From Candidatus Atribacteria bacterium UBA6251 (GTDB taxonomy: Bacteria > Atribacterota > Phoenicimicrobiia > Phoenicimicrobiales > Phoenicimicrobiaceae), in contig DJVR01000005.1 of NCBI GenBank assembly GCA_002441285.1, positions 1 to 32,045 on the forward strand: a stretch of 32,045 nt of DNA, in the 5' to 3' direction. The notes below the pieces were generated by a model, which saw nothing but the letters and a program-made list of their open reading frames with translations, made no database searches and had not been told where the DNA came from. Of the stretch, positions 7,804 through 15,451 are shown in pieces. The position numbers and the translations under genes are program-made. Each line of letters begins with the position of its first letter. Positions within the stretch are counted from its first letter, which is position 1.

Positions 7804-8532
7804 TTATTCACTATCGACTAATTTAAGTGCCTCTTCTAACAAAATCCTCTCTTTGTAAAGGGCTTTGCCAACAATAACCCCTTCCAAACCTGAGGACTTA
7901 AGTCTCATTAATTTTTTGATATCATCCAGAGAAGTAATTCCTCCAGAGTAAATAAGGGGGATACTAATATTTTTTAACATTTTTTCTATATTGCTTACAT
8001 TAGGACCCATAAGGGTTCCATCTCTTTTAATATCAGTATAAATTATCCGCTTGGCACCCAATCTCTCCATCTCACCTGCAAAATTCAGGGCATCAATAGT
8101 AAGGACATTTTGCCACCCTTCTATGGCTACCTTCCCATCTCGGGCATCAATACTTGCTACTATCTTTTCTGAAAAATCTTCAAATAATTTCTTGGCCAGA
8201 ACTTTATCTTTCCAAAGAATTGTACCTAAGATTACCCGGCTAACTCCCAAGCAGATTAATCTTTCTGCTTCTTTGTAACTCCTGATGCCTCCTCCTACCT
8301 GCAGGGGAACATTAACCTTTTTTACCATCTGCTCTACCAGAGAAATATTAATTAATTCTCCATATTTAGCCCCATCTAAATCTACTATATGAAGCATCAT
8401 TGCTCCTTTATTAACCCACTTCATCGCCACCGCTATTGGGTTATCAGAAAATATCTCTACATTCTCAAATTTACCCTCAGTAAGGCGAACACATCTACCT
8501 TCTCTAATATCTATAGCAGGGATAATTAACAT
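7804..8532 (-). CDS. hisA: ProFAR isomerase (phosphoribosylformimino-AICAR-phosphate isomerase)
   Basis: Isomerises ProFAR to PRFAR, step 4 of histidine synthesis. The 242-aa (beta/alpha)8 barrel has catalytic Asp8 in IIPAIDIREGRCVRL, a second Asp in IIYTDIKRDGTLMGPN, and phosphate-binding VGGGIRS and YSGGITS segments. It overlaps the end of hisH by 7 nt. Confidence 0.96.
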   Translation of the reverse strand: MLIIPAIDIREGRCVRLTEGKFENVEIFSDNPIAVAMKWVNKGAMMLHIVDLDGAKYGELINISLVEQMVKKVNVPLQVGGGIRSYKEAERLICLGVSRVILGTILWKDKVLAKKLFEDFSEKIVASIDARDGKVAIEGWQNVLTIDALNFAGEMERLGAKRIIYTDIKRDGTLMGPNVSNIEKMLKNISIPLIYSGGITSLDDIKKLMRLKSSGLEGVIVGKALYKERILLEEALKLVDSE

Positions 8533-9152
8533 TTGCTCAAATCTCCAAAATTCTTTAATATCTTTAACCCTAAAGTACTGCTCTTTTCAGGATGAAATTG
8601 TACTCCAAACAAATTATCTTTCCAGATGGAAGATGGAAAAACCGAACCATAATCAGTTGTTGAACTTATTACCTTCTGATTATCTGGCTCACAATAATAA
8701 GAATGGATAAAATAAAAATAAGATTCATCTGGTATATCCAGGAAGAGGGGGCTCATATTGCGTTTAAACTTATCCTGGATAAATTTTATTTTATTCCATC
8801 CCAGATGAGGGCATTTTACCAAAGAAGAAAATCTTCTAACTCTCCCCGGCATGATATCCAACCCCTTAAAAAGACCACCTTCTTCACTAAAAGAAAACAA
8901 TAACTGCATCCCCAAACAAATACCTAAAAAAGGTTTATTCTTTCCTATAGCTGAAATTAATTCTTCATCTATTTTCTTAACTCTTAAGGATTTTATGGCA
9001 TCCCTAAAAGCCCCTACTCCAGGGAGCACTAAAGAACTAGCTTTTTTAATCTGGTTTGGGTCATCAGTTATTATTGTTTTATATCCGACTTTAGTAAAGG
9101 CATTTTCTACACTCTTCAAATTTCCCATCCCATAATCTATTATCACAATCAT
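8526..9152 (-). CDS. hisH: Imidazole glycerol phosphate synthase, glutamine amidotransferase subunit
   Basis: Class I glutamine amidotransferase that supplies ammonia to HisF. Of 208 aa, the nucleophile Cys lies in GICLGMQLLF and the catalytic His and Glu in GVQFHPEKS; the N-terminus IVIIDYGMGNLKSVENAF is typical. It is translationally overlapped with hisA and lies 21 nt after hisB. Confidence 0.96.
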   Translation of the reverse strand: MIVIIDYGMGNLKSVENAFTKVGYKTIITDDPNQIKKASSLVLPGVGAFRDAIKSLRVKKIDEELISAIGKNKPFLGICLGMQLLFSFSEEGGLFKGLDIMPGRVRRFSSLVKCPHLGWNKIKFIQDKFKRNMSPLFLDIPDESYFYFIHSYYCEPDNQKVISSTTDYGSVFPSSIWKDNLFGVQFHPEKSSTLGLKILKNFGDLSKC

Positions 9153-9173
9153 CTTTTTTCTCCCTCAAACTTA

Positions 9174-9773
9174 TTAATCAATAACCCCTTTAGTGGAAGG
9201 AATATTATCTAACTGATTATTTTCCCTGGTTGCCTCATTTAAAGAGCGACCGAAGGCTTTAAATATTGCTTCAATAATGTGGTGAGAGTTTTTCCCATAA
9301 AGCAGATTTATATGTAGAGTCATCCCAGCATGATAAGATAATGCCTTAAAAAAATCTTCTACCAAACTAACTTCAAAAGTTCCCACTCTTTCCTGCTCAA
9401 ATTGAACTTTATAAATTAATTGTCCTCTTCCACTTAAATCTATGGCTATTTGTACCAGGGATTCGTCCATTGGTAAGATATTAAATCCATATCTGTTTAT
9501 TCCTTTCTTATTTTGCAAGGCATCTTTAATAGCCTCCCCTAAACAGATCCCCATATCTTCTACGGTATGATGATAATCTACTTCAAGATCTCCCTGGGCT
9601 TTTACTTCTAGATCGAAAAAACCGTATCGTGTAAATAGGGTGAGCATATGATTTAAAAAATATACTTCTGTCTGTAAATTACTTATCCCTTTACCATCTA
9701 AATTTATCTTCACTTCTATTTCAGTTTCAAAAGTTTTTCGTCTATATTCACCCTTTCTCTCTTTCAAAATCAT
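9174..9773 (-). CDS. hisB: Imidazoleglycerol-phosphate dehydratase
   Basis: Dehydrates imidazole glycerol phosphate to imidazole acetol phosphate. It is the monofunctional form of 199 aa. The paired metal-binding motifs DYHHTVEDMGICLGEA and SHHIIEAIFKAFGRSL are intact. The frame extends to 9782 through GTG codons, but the ATG at 9773 lies just after AAGGTGG. The start is inside the end of the upstream HAD gene (26-nt overlap), so the two are probably translationally coupled. Confidence 0.95.
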   Translation of the reverse strand: MILKERKGEYRRKTFETEIEVKINLDGKGISNLQTEVYFLNHMLTLFTRYGFFDLEVKAQGDLEVDYHHTVEDMGICLGEAIKDALQNKKGINRYGFNILPMDESLVQIAIDLSGRGQLIYKVQFEQERVGTFEVSLVEDFFKALSYHAGMTLHINLLYGKNSHHIIEAIFKAFGRSLNEATRENNQLDNIPSTKGVID

Positions 9774-10824
9774 CAACACCACCTTTCCTTCCTTTATAAC
9801 TTTCTATTTTCATTCTTTCTAACCATTCCAAAACTTGATTAACATCTTGTGCTAATAGATCCACACCTTCATTCAGATAATACTTTACCATATTATCTTG
9901 CAACTTTATTCCTTCCGTCAAAACTATTGCTGATAAAAACTTTGTTTTCTCTACTTCCTTGTTAAAATTCTTCACAGTAATCATATCATCCCAAATATCC
10001 CCCACATAGATCCCCAATTTAGTTTTCGAACTGTGAGCTATTTTTTTTAATCCTTGAGGATGGGGTTTTTCTGCACCATCATCCGCTGTGAATATCTTTT
10101 CTTTAGAAATAATATTACTCCATCCCAATCTTTCTAAAGCTATCTTGGCTTCTTTTTCATTTCTGCCGGTTAAGATACCGAGAGAAAAATTTTGCAAGAA
10201 ATTTTTTTTATTTTCATCTATAATGATTCTTTCTTGCTTTATTAAACCTTCTACCTTAAGCAAAGAGGGATAAAATCCGTAAAGCTCATAACAGTATTCT
10301 TCCCCTGCATAGATCTCCTGAAATATTTTAGTTATTAAATTCCTATTCCACAAAACTAATATTTCTGCTTTTATATTTCTATCTTTTTCGATCAGATCTA
10401 TTACTTTAGCCAAACCTCCTCCTGAAGGGAGCATCTCAGTAGTAAATTTTCTTATATCTGGTTTTACAGATCTTAGCATATCTATGTCCCTTAAATTATT
10501 TTTTCTGGCCTTTAATAAATAAAATAAAACTACAGCAGAAGTCAAATCCCAATCATTATTAAAGCCCCCAGCCATTTTAAAATACTCAATCTCCTCTGGA
10601 TTGATTAGATTTTGGGAACCTGGAAAATGCAGTAATTCTCTAAAATAAAATTGAACTGTCTGACCTATGGCTTCTCTGTAAGAATTACGCACGTCAATTA
10701 AGACACCATCTATATCAAAGACCAATGTATCTATTCGAGAAATTCTATCCAAAATTTTCTTATTTAAAATAATATTTTTTTGAAATAAATATTCTGAATT
10801 TAATTTTTCCGAAATTTGTAACAA
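9748..10824 (-). CDS. HAD-superfamily (subfamily IA, TIGR01548-like) phosphatase, candidate histidinol-phosphatase
   Basis: A 358-aa haloacid-dehalogenase hydrolase. Motif I is VFDIDGVLIDVRNSY near residues 35-49, motif II is GILTGRN, motif III is the Lys in AEKPHPQG, and motif IV is GIYVGDIWDDM. A long helical cap lies between motifs I and II, as in subfamily IA. A related clade (TIGR01548) has often been annotated as HisB, and this gene overlaps hisB by 26 nt. Since no other histidinol-phosphate phosphatase is present here, that role is a plausible inference but unproven. The start is uncertain: only a TTG at 10824 precedes motif I, with no clear ribosome binding site. Confidence 0.82.
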   Translation of the reverse strand: MLQISEKLNSEYLFQKNIILNKKILDRISRIDTLVFDIDGVLIDVRNSYREAIGQTVQFYFRELLHFPGSQNLINPEEIEYFKMAGGFNNDWDLTSAVVLFYLLKARKNNLRDIDMLRSVKPDIRKFTTEMLPSGGGLAKVIDLIEKDRNIKAEILVLWNRNLITKIFQEIYAGEEYCYELYGFYPSLLKVEGLIKQERIIIDENKKNFLQNFSLGILTGRNEKEAKIALERLGWSNIISKEKIFTADDGAEKPHPQGLKKIAHSSKTKLGIYVGDIWDDMITVKNFNKEVEKTKFLSAIVLTEGIKLQDNMVKYYLNEGVDLLAQDVNQVLEWLERMKIESYKGRKGGVDDFEREKG

Positions 10825-10877
10825 TTCAACCCACTCTTTCTTAATTTATTCGAACCGCCTTTATTGTCCCCTCTGTC

Positions 10878-10897
10878 ATTCCCGTGGAAACGGGAAT
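10878..10897. repeat. Short hairpin repeat in the hisD-HAD gap
   Basis: ATTCCCGT-GGAA-ACGGGAAT is a perfect 8-bp stem with a 4-nt loop. Sequences of the type TCATTCCCGT...ACGGGAATC are a common dispersed intergenic repeat in many bacteria. It shares a 152-nt gap with another palindrome. Confidence 0.5.
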
Positions 10898-10925
10898 CTA
10901 TCTTTCTTTATTATCTGGTGCCTGT

Positions 10926-10945
10926 GGGCACGATGCATCGTGCCC
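10926..10945. repeat. Perfect 20-bp palindrome in the hisD-HAD gap
   Basis: GGGCACGATGCATCGTGCCC is perfectly self-complementary with no loop and is much more GC-rich than its surroundings. A similar half (CATCGCGCCCCTAC, 14361-14374) lies in the hisZ leader, which suggests a dispersed palindromic repeat family. Confidence 0.6.
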
Positions 10946-10976
10946 CTTACAACACACGATACAACATTCAATTTAA

Positions 10977-12278
10977 TCATTCGTTTGAATATCTTATCTC
11001 TATCGAACGGGCATGAGCCTCCAGTCCTTCTAACTTAGCCAAACTTGCTATCTTATGACCTTCTCTTCTTAAGTTCTCTTGGTCATAAAAAATTAAGCTA
11101 CTCTTTTTAATAAAGTCACCTACCGATAAAGGCGAAAAACATCTTGCTCCCCCAGAAGTAGGGAGGATATGGTTGGGTCCTGCCCAGTAATCCCCCAAAG
11201 GTTCTGGGGCATAAGCTCCTATAAATAGTGCACCCACATTTCTTATCGCTCCTAACATCTGCCAGGGATTTTCCACTTGTAATTCTAAGTGCTCAGGGGC
11301 AAAACAATTTATAAAGTCTAAAATTAGCTCTTTATCTTCGGCAACAATTAACTTACCCTTCTTTTCTAAAGCCTCTTGGATAATTTCTTTTCTGTTTAAA
11401 CTCTTCAATTCGTTCTCAATCTCCTCCCTCACTTTATCAACTAAAGAGGAAGAAGTAGTTATTAAGATTGCCGAAGCTTCTACATCATGTTCAGCTTGAG
11501 AAAGTAAATCGCAGGCCAAATATTGAGGATTAGCTTTTTCATCAGCCCAGATAAGAATTTCACTTGGCCCAGCTAACATATCTATATCCACTTCTCCAAA
11601 GATATTCTTTTTGGCCAAGGTCACAAAGATATTTCCTGGACCTACAATTTTATCCACTTTCTTTATGGTTTCTGTCCCATAGACTAGTGCAGCTATGGCT
11701 TGAGCGCCTCCCATTTTATAAATCTCTGATATACCTAATTCTTTAGCGGTAGATAATAAATAAGGGTTTATTTTACCATTAGAAGAAGGCGGAGTTGCCA
11801 CCACAACCTCTTTAACTCCCGCAATAATTGCCGGTACTGCTGCCATAATAAGAGAAGAGGGGTAAACAGCCTTTCCTCCGGGGACATACAGACCTACTCT
11901 CTCTATCGGATTTACTATCTGCCCTAAAATAATACCCCTTTCTTTAGTGGTAAACCAGGAATTTTCTTTCTGATTTATATGATATTTTTTAATTCTCTCT
12001 ATCGCCTCTTTTATTACTTCTAATAAATCTTCCCTTACTTCTTGACTAGCCCTATCCCATTCTTCTGGATCGACCAATATTCCCGAGAGACTTAATTTTA
12101 CCCCATCAAACTTTTCAGTAAACTCAAGGATAGCTTTATCTCCTTCCTTTTTCACCCTTAATATAATTTCTCTAACCTTCTCTTCAATATTATCAACTAA
12201 ACTATCTTTAGAATATCTCTGTTTGCAAATCTCTTTTATGTTTTCCGCATTTTCTTTATTTAAATAAATAGTCTTCAT
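10977..12278 (-). CDS. hisD: Histidinol dehydrogenase
   Basis: Oxidises L-histidinol to L-histidine in two NAD+-dependent steps, zinc-dependent. The 433-aa protein has GLYVPGGKAVYPS near residue 130, QAEHDVEASA (zinc ligands Gln and His), and the catalytic FAPEHLELQ (Glu-His). It ends with the usual region GDYWAGPNHILPTSGGARC. A TTG one codon upstream is less likely than the ATG at 12278. It follows hisG by 66 nt. Confidence 0.96.
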   Translation of the reverse strand: MKTIYLNKENAENIKEICKQRYSKDSLVDNIEEKVREIILRVKKEGDKAILEFTEKFDGVKLSLSGILVDPEEWDRASQEVREDLLEVIKEAIERIKKYHINQKENSWFTTKERGIILGQIVNPIERVGLYVPGGKAVYPSSLIMAAVPAIIAGVKEVVVATPPSSNGKINPYLLSTAKELGISEIYKMGGAQAIAALVYGTETIKKVDKIVGPGNIFVTLAKKNIFGEVDIDMLAGPSEILIWADEKANPQYLACDLLSQAEHDVEASAILITTSSSLVDKVREEIENELKSLNRKEIIQEALEKKGKLIVAEDKELILDFINCFAPEHLELQVENPWQMLGAIRNVGALFIGAYAPEPLGDYWAGPNHILPTSGGARCFSPLSVGDFIKKSSLIFYDQENLRREGHKIASLAKLEGLEAHARSIEIRYSNE

Positions 12279-12344
12279 CAATTTTAGTCTACCCCTTCTT
12301 ACCTTATAGATATTTCAAAATTCCTTTTAATAAATTATATATCA

Positions 12345-13031
12345 CTACCATTCTGCAATTTTATCTGATTCTAAGGATAATAATTTTTTAATTTCCTGTA
12401 AAAGTCTGGTAATTCTTTTATGTTTAGTCTTATAACTAATTCGATTAACAATGAGTTGGGCGCTAAGAGGAATTATTTCATCAACTATTTTCAGCTTATT
12501 TTCCTTTAAGGTACGTCCGGTAGAAACTATATCAACAATCATATCAGCCAAACCTACTTGAGGAGCCAATTCTACTGACCCGTAGAGTTTGATTAATTCC
12601 ACATATATTCCCTTTTCTCTAAAATATCCTCCAGCAATACGGGGATATTTAGTAGCTATTCTCAAACGATGTCCGTTATTTTTGTAATATTTTTCTTGCC
12701 CCTCCCCTTCTAAAGCAGCTACTACTATCTTACACCTTCCGAACTTCAAGTCTAATAGTCTATATACATCCTTTTTTTCTTCTAATAATATATCTTCCCC
12801 CACTATTCCGATGTCTGCTGCTCCGCATTCCACATAAGTGGGATTATCTTTCGGTCTAGTAATAATAAATTTGATTTCTTCTCTCTGGTCAAAAAAGGTC
12901 AGTTTTCTGTTTATCTCCCTACCTCCTCTCAAATTTATTCCTATCCTTTCAAATAATTGTATAGAAGGTTTGAATAATTTCCCACTGGATAAAGCAATAA
13001 TTAAATAATTACTATTATTTTCTCTATTCAT
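12345..13031 (-). CDS. hisG: ATP phosphoribosyltransferase catalytic subunit, short form
   Basis: First committed step of histidine synthesis, ATP + PRPP to phosphoribosyl-ATP. At 228 aa it is the short HisG(S) type, which lacks the C-terminal regulatory domain and works as a hetero-octamer with HisZ. Visible motifs are ALSSGKLFKPS, GAADIGIVGEDIL and the PRPP-loop region ADMIVDIVSTGRTLKENKL. The ATG overlaps the 3' end of hisZ by 8 nt, which fits a stoichiometric complex. Confidence 0.95.
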   Translation of the reverse strand: MNRENNSNYLIIALSSGKLFKPSIQLFERIGINLRGGREINRKLTFFDQREEIKFIITRPKDNPTYVECGAADIGIVGEDILLEEKKDVYRLLDLKFGRCKIVVAALEGEGQEKYYKNNGHRLRIATKYPRIAGGYFREKGIYVELIKLYGSVELAPQVGLADMIVDIVSTGRTLKENKLKIVDEIIPLSAQLIVNRISYKTKHKRITRLLQEIKKLLSLESDKIAEW

Positions 13032-14265
13032 AATTTATGATTTCCTCTTTTCCTGATACTGCTTCAACTTTTTTGATTTTATTTGACTGATTATCATCTA
13101 ATATCAATATATATTTTATTCCTTTAGAGCGAGCATATTTTAACACCTCGGCAAACTCTCTCTTTCCTACCTCCAGCTCTACAATCAGTCCCTTTTTTCT
13201 CAAATCTTTAGCTACCGCCAGGGCTTTTCTAAAATTGTCTTCATTATTTTGGTAATACAACACATACTGTTCAGGTCTTTCTAAATTTAGTGAATTTATA
13301 TCCTCTCTCTCTAAGGCCATTATTAATCTTTCTAATCCGATGGCAAAACCTGTAGAAGGTAGATTCTCTCCGAATTTTGAACACAGGTTATCATATCTCC
13401 CTCCGCCACAAATCGGAAATCCCAGATAGTCAGTATATCCCTCGAATATAATACCGGTATAATAATCAAAATCACGTATAATCCCTAAATCTATCAAAAT
13501 ATGTTCTTCTAATCCGTAATCTCTTAAAAGAGTATAGACTTTTTTTATTTCTTCCAAAGCAGATAGCGATAATTTATTGCTTATCATCTTTTCTGCTTCT
13601 TCTAATACTTCCTCTCTCCCTCTTAAAGTAGGCATCTTTAAAATAAATTCTTTTTCCTTATTTTCTATGTTTTCAAAAGATAATATCTTTTCCAATAATA
13701 CAAAATCTTTGTTTAAAATTGCTTCCTTTGTTTGCAATTTCCTTTTCTCTTTAATTTTTATTGACTGCATAACTCCATTAAAAAAATTGATGTGGCCTAT
13801 ATCTATAAAAAATTTTTTAAGGCCGCTGTTTTTCAAACATTCTACAGCTAAAGCAATAACCTCTGCATCTAATTTACTACTATTTATTCCGATTAGCTCT
13901 ACTCCTGCCTGACAGAACTCTCTTTGGCTCCCCACTTTATTGTCATATCTAAATACATTACCTATATAATAAAATCTTAACGGTTTAGGCATATACTGCA
14001 TTTTAGTAGAAGCCACTCTGGCTATGGAGGTAGTCATCTCTGGACGAAAGGCAATAATATTACTTTCTCGGTCAAAAAATTTAATCATCTCCTTTTTCAT
14101 AGTTGTTCCTGCGCCATTGGCTAATGTTTCGTAAAATTCAAAAGTGGGAGTAATTACTTCTTGATAAGCCCATTGAGTAAAAACCTGTCTTATTCTATTT
14201 TCTAATAATCTCCTTTTTAAAACCTCTCCCGGCAACAAGTCATTTAAACCTTTAGGAATATTCAT
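13024..14265 (-). CDS. hisZ: ATP phosphoribosyltransferase regulatory subunit (HisRS paralogue)
   Basis: HisZ is the class II synthetase-like partner that activates short HisG and confers histidine feedback. The 413-aa protein has a HisRS-like fold (PKGLNDLLPGEVLKRR at the start, RPEMTTSIARV, QREFCQAGVELIG, RDFDYYTGIIFEGY, GGGRYDNL). A C-terminal anticodon-binding-like domain follows at about 325-400. SQREFCQAG in place of the HisRS RYRQFHQ motif and the overlap with a short hisG favour HisZ over HisRS. The retained C-terminal domain means an authentic HisRS cannot be wholly excluded. AGAGG lies 9 nt before the ATG; first gene of the his operon. Confidence 0.9.
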   Translation of the reverse strand: MNIPKGLNDLLPGEVLKRRLLENRIRQVFTQWAYQEVITPTFEFYETLANGAGTTMKKEMIKFFDRESNIIAFRPEMTTSIARVASTKMQYMPKPLRFYYIGNVFRYDNKVGSQREFCQAGVELIGINSSKLDAEVIALAVECLKNSGLKKFFIDIGHINFFNGVMQSIKIKEKRKLQTKEAILNKDFVLLEKILSFENIENKEKEFILKMPTLRGREEVLEEAEKMISNKLSLSALEEIKKVYTLLRDYGLEEHILIDLGIIRDFDYYTGIIFEGYTDYLGFPICGGGRYDNLCSKFGENLPSTGFAIGLERLIMALEREDINSLNLERPEQYVLYYQNNEDNFRKALAVAKDLRKKGLIVELEVGKREFAEVLKYARSKGIKYILILDDNQSNKIKKVEAVSGKEEIINYE

Positions 14266-14427
14266 CTTTAATAACCTCTTTGTTAACTCTTATCTTTTTC
14301 TAAATTTGTTAATCCTAAAAAAATTCATAAACTCTTTTTTAACTTAGAGCAATAAATAGTCATCGCGCCCCTACATCTTAATCCTAATTTTCTTTACTCA
14401 ATACTAAAGATCAATTTGACTTTTAAC

Positions 14428-14443
14428 CTTTAATTCGTTAAAG
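14428..14443. promoter_or_regulatory. Inverted repeat in the his leader
   Basis: CTTTAA-TTCG-TTAAAG has perfect 6-nt arms about 25 nt downstream of the predicted his promoter. It may be a second operator site or a leader hairpin; low complexity makes it weak on its own. Confidence 0.35.
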
Positions 14444-14452
14444 TATTAAATT

Positions 14453-14474
14453 GTTTAACTTGTAAAAGTTTAAC
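14453..14474. promoter_or_regulatory. Imperfect palindrome over the his -10 element (candidate HisR operator)
   Basis: Arms GTTTAACTT (14453-14461) and AAGTTTAAC (14466-14474) are complementary at 8 of 9 positions with a 4-nt centre. The palindrome covers the predicted -10 hexamer at 14467-14472, an ideal repression site. The operon's last gene encodes a TrpR-like regulator. Confidence 0.5.
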
Positions 14475-14495
14475 ATTGTTTTTAGGTTCTGTCAA
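14467..14495 (-). promoter_or_regulatory. Promoter of the histidine operon
   Basis: A perfect TTGACA (14490-14495) and TAAACT (14467-14472) are separated by 17 nt on the minus strand. Transcription would begin near 14460, about 195 nt before hisZ. No T-box core is seen in this leader. The -35 lies at the edge of the transposase remnant. Confidence 0.7.
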
Positions 14496-14510
14496 GGTAT
14501 TTGTGTGTGA

Positions 14511-14876
14511 TTGTTAGCGTCAAGAATTCATAATAGTCAGCCAACTATACTAAGATGGTTTCGTAACCTAAGAGAGGTGATTTACCAAGATATTATTAAA
14601 GATCTTAAACCTCTCTCTGGTGAGATTGAAATGGATGAAACTATGTTTGGTAGTAGAAGGCCTGGTAAGTGTGGCTGGGGAACAACCGGCAAATGGATCG
14701 TCTTTGGTAGCTATCAGAGAAACGGTAAAGTGCTTACTTTTCCTATCACATCACCTGCCAAGGAGACTATGCAGCCCTATATTACCAGATACACCAGAGC
14801 AGGTAGTCTCTACTATACCGATGACTGGTTTGCCTATACCTTTTTACCAATCAGAGGTAATCATAATGATAATTAG
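14511..14876 (+). mobile_element. IS1595/ISXO2-type transposase remnant
   Basis: A fragment of about 120 codons with the ISXO2-like DDE core: GEIEMDETMFGSRRPGKCGW holds the first Asp (residue 42), and YYTDDWFAYTFLPIRGNH the second. The N-terminal zinc-ribbon and HTH region is missing; a stop codon precedes 14511. The C-terminal third with the last catalytic residue is also missing, because similarity ends near 14865 where the copA fragment begins. It is the only clear plus-strand coding remnant inside the array of minus-strand genes. It cannot be active. Confidence 0.85.
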
Positions 14877-15371
14877 TCTACGTTTTATTTTTAAATCTTT
14901 CTCTCTAATCACTTCTACTAGATCTTCTGTTTCTTCCCCTTCTCTTCCTAAAAATTTATAACCACTCTCTTCAATGGTCTTTTTCATAATTATAGGGGAG
15001 ATAAGATCGGGATTATAAACAACCTGTACTTTTTCCCCGGCTAAATCCACATTGGCTTTGACTATTCCTTCCAATTTTAGAAGAGATTCTTCAATGGTTT
15101 TGACACAAGAGGCACAGGTCATTTCTCCTACTCTTATAATTACTTTTTCATTAATAGTCTGATATCCAGTTTCCCTTATAGCCTTTTCTAAATCGTAATA
15201 TTTAATCCTGGCAAAATCATATTCTATTAGTATACTTTCACTATCTAAATTTGCCCATACATCCAGTACACTATTCAAGGAATTTAAGGCTTTTTCTAGA
15301 GTAGCAACACACCCTGCACAGGTCATTCCTAAAATTTTAATTTCAATTTTTCTGGTATTTTTTAAAGTCAT
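14844..15371 (-). pseudogene. copA: Copper-transporting P-type ATPase, N-terminal fragment (truncated copA)
   Basis: The readable 175 aa hold two heavy-metal-associated domains in tandem: GMTCAGC (Cys18, Cys21) and EMTCASC (Cys86, Cys89). A charged linker follows, EDLVEVIREKDLKIKRR, of the kind that leads into the first membrane helix of CopA ATPases. The frame then passes into IS1595-remnant sequence near 14868 and stops. No membrane, phosphorylation (DKTGT) or ATP-binding region remains. The ATG at 15371 is preferred over a TTG at 15389. A soluble two-domain metallochaperone is possible if the fragment is still translated. Confidence 0.8.
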
Positions 15372-15451
15372 ATTTTTATCTCTTCTCAAATTTTCCCAAG
15401 ATTAAATAATTATTTTTTATTCCAATAATCCGATAAAACATTATTTGTATT

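Noticed and set aside
13024..14265. Histidyl-tRNA synthetase
   Set aside because: The gene overlaps a short hisG and the HisRS RYRQFHQ-type motif is altered; HisZ is the better call.
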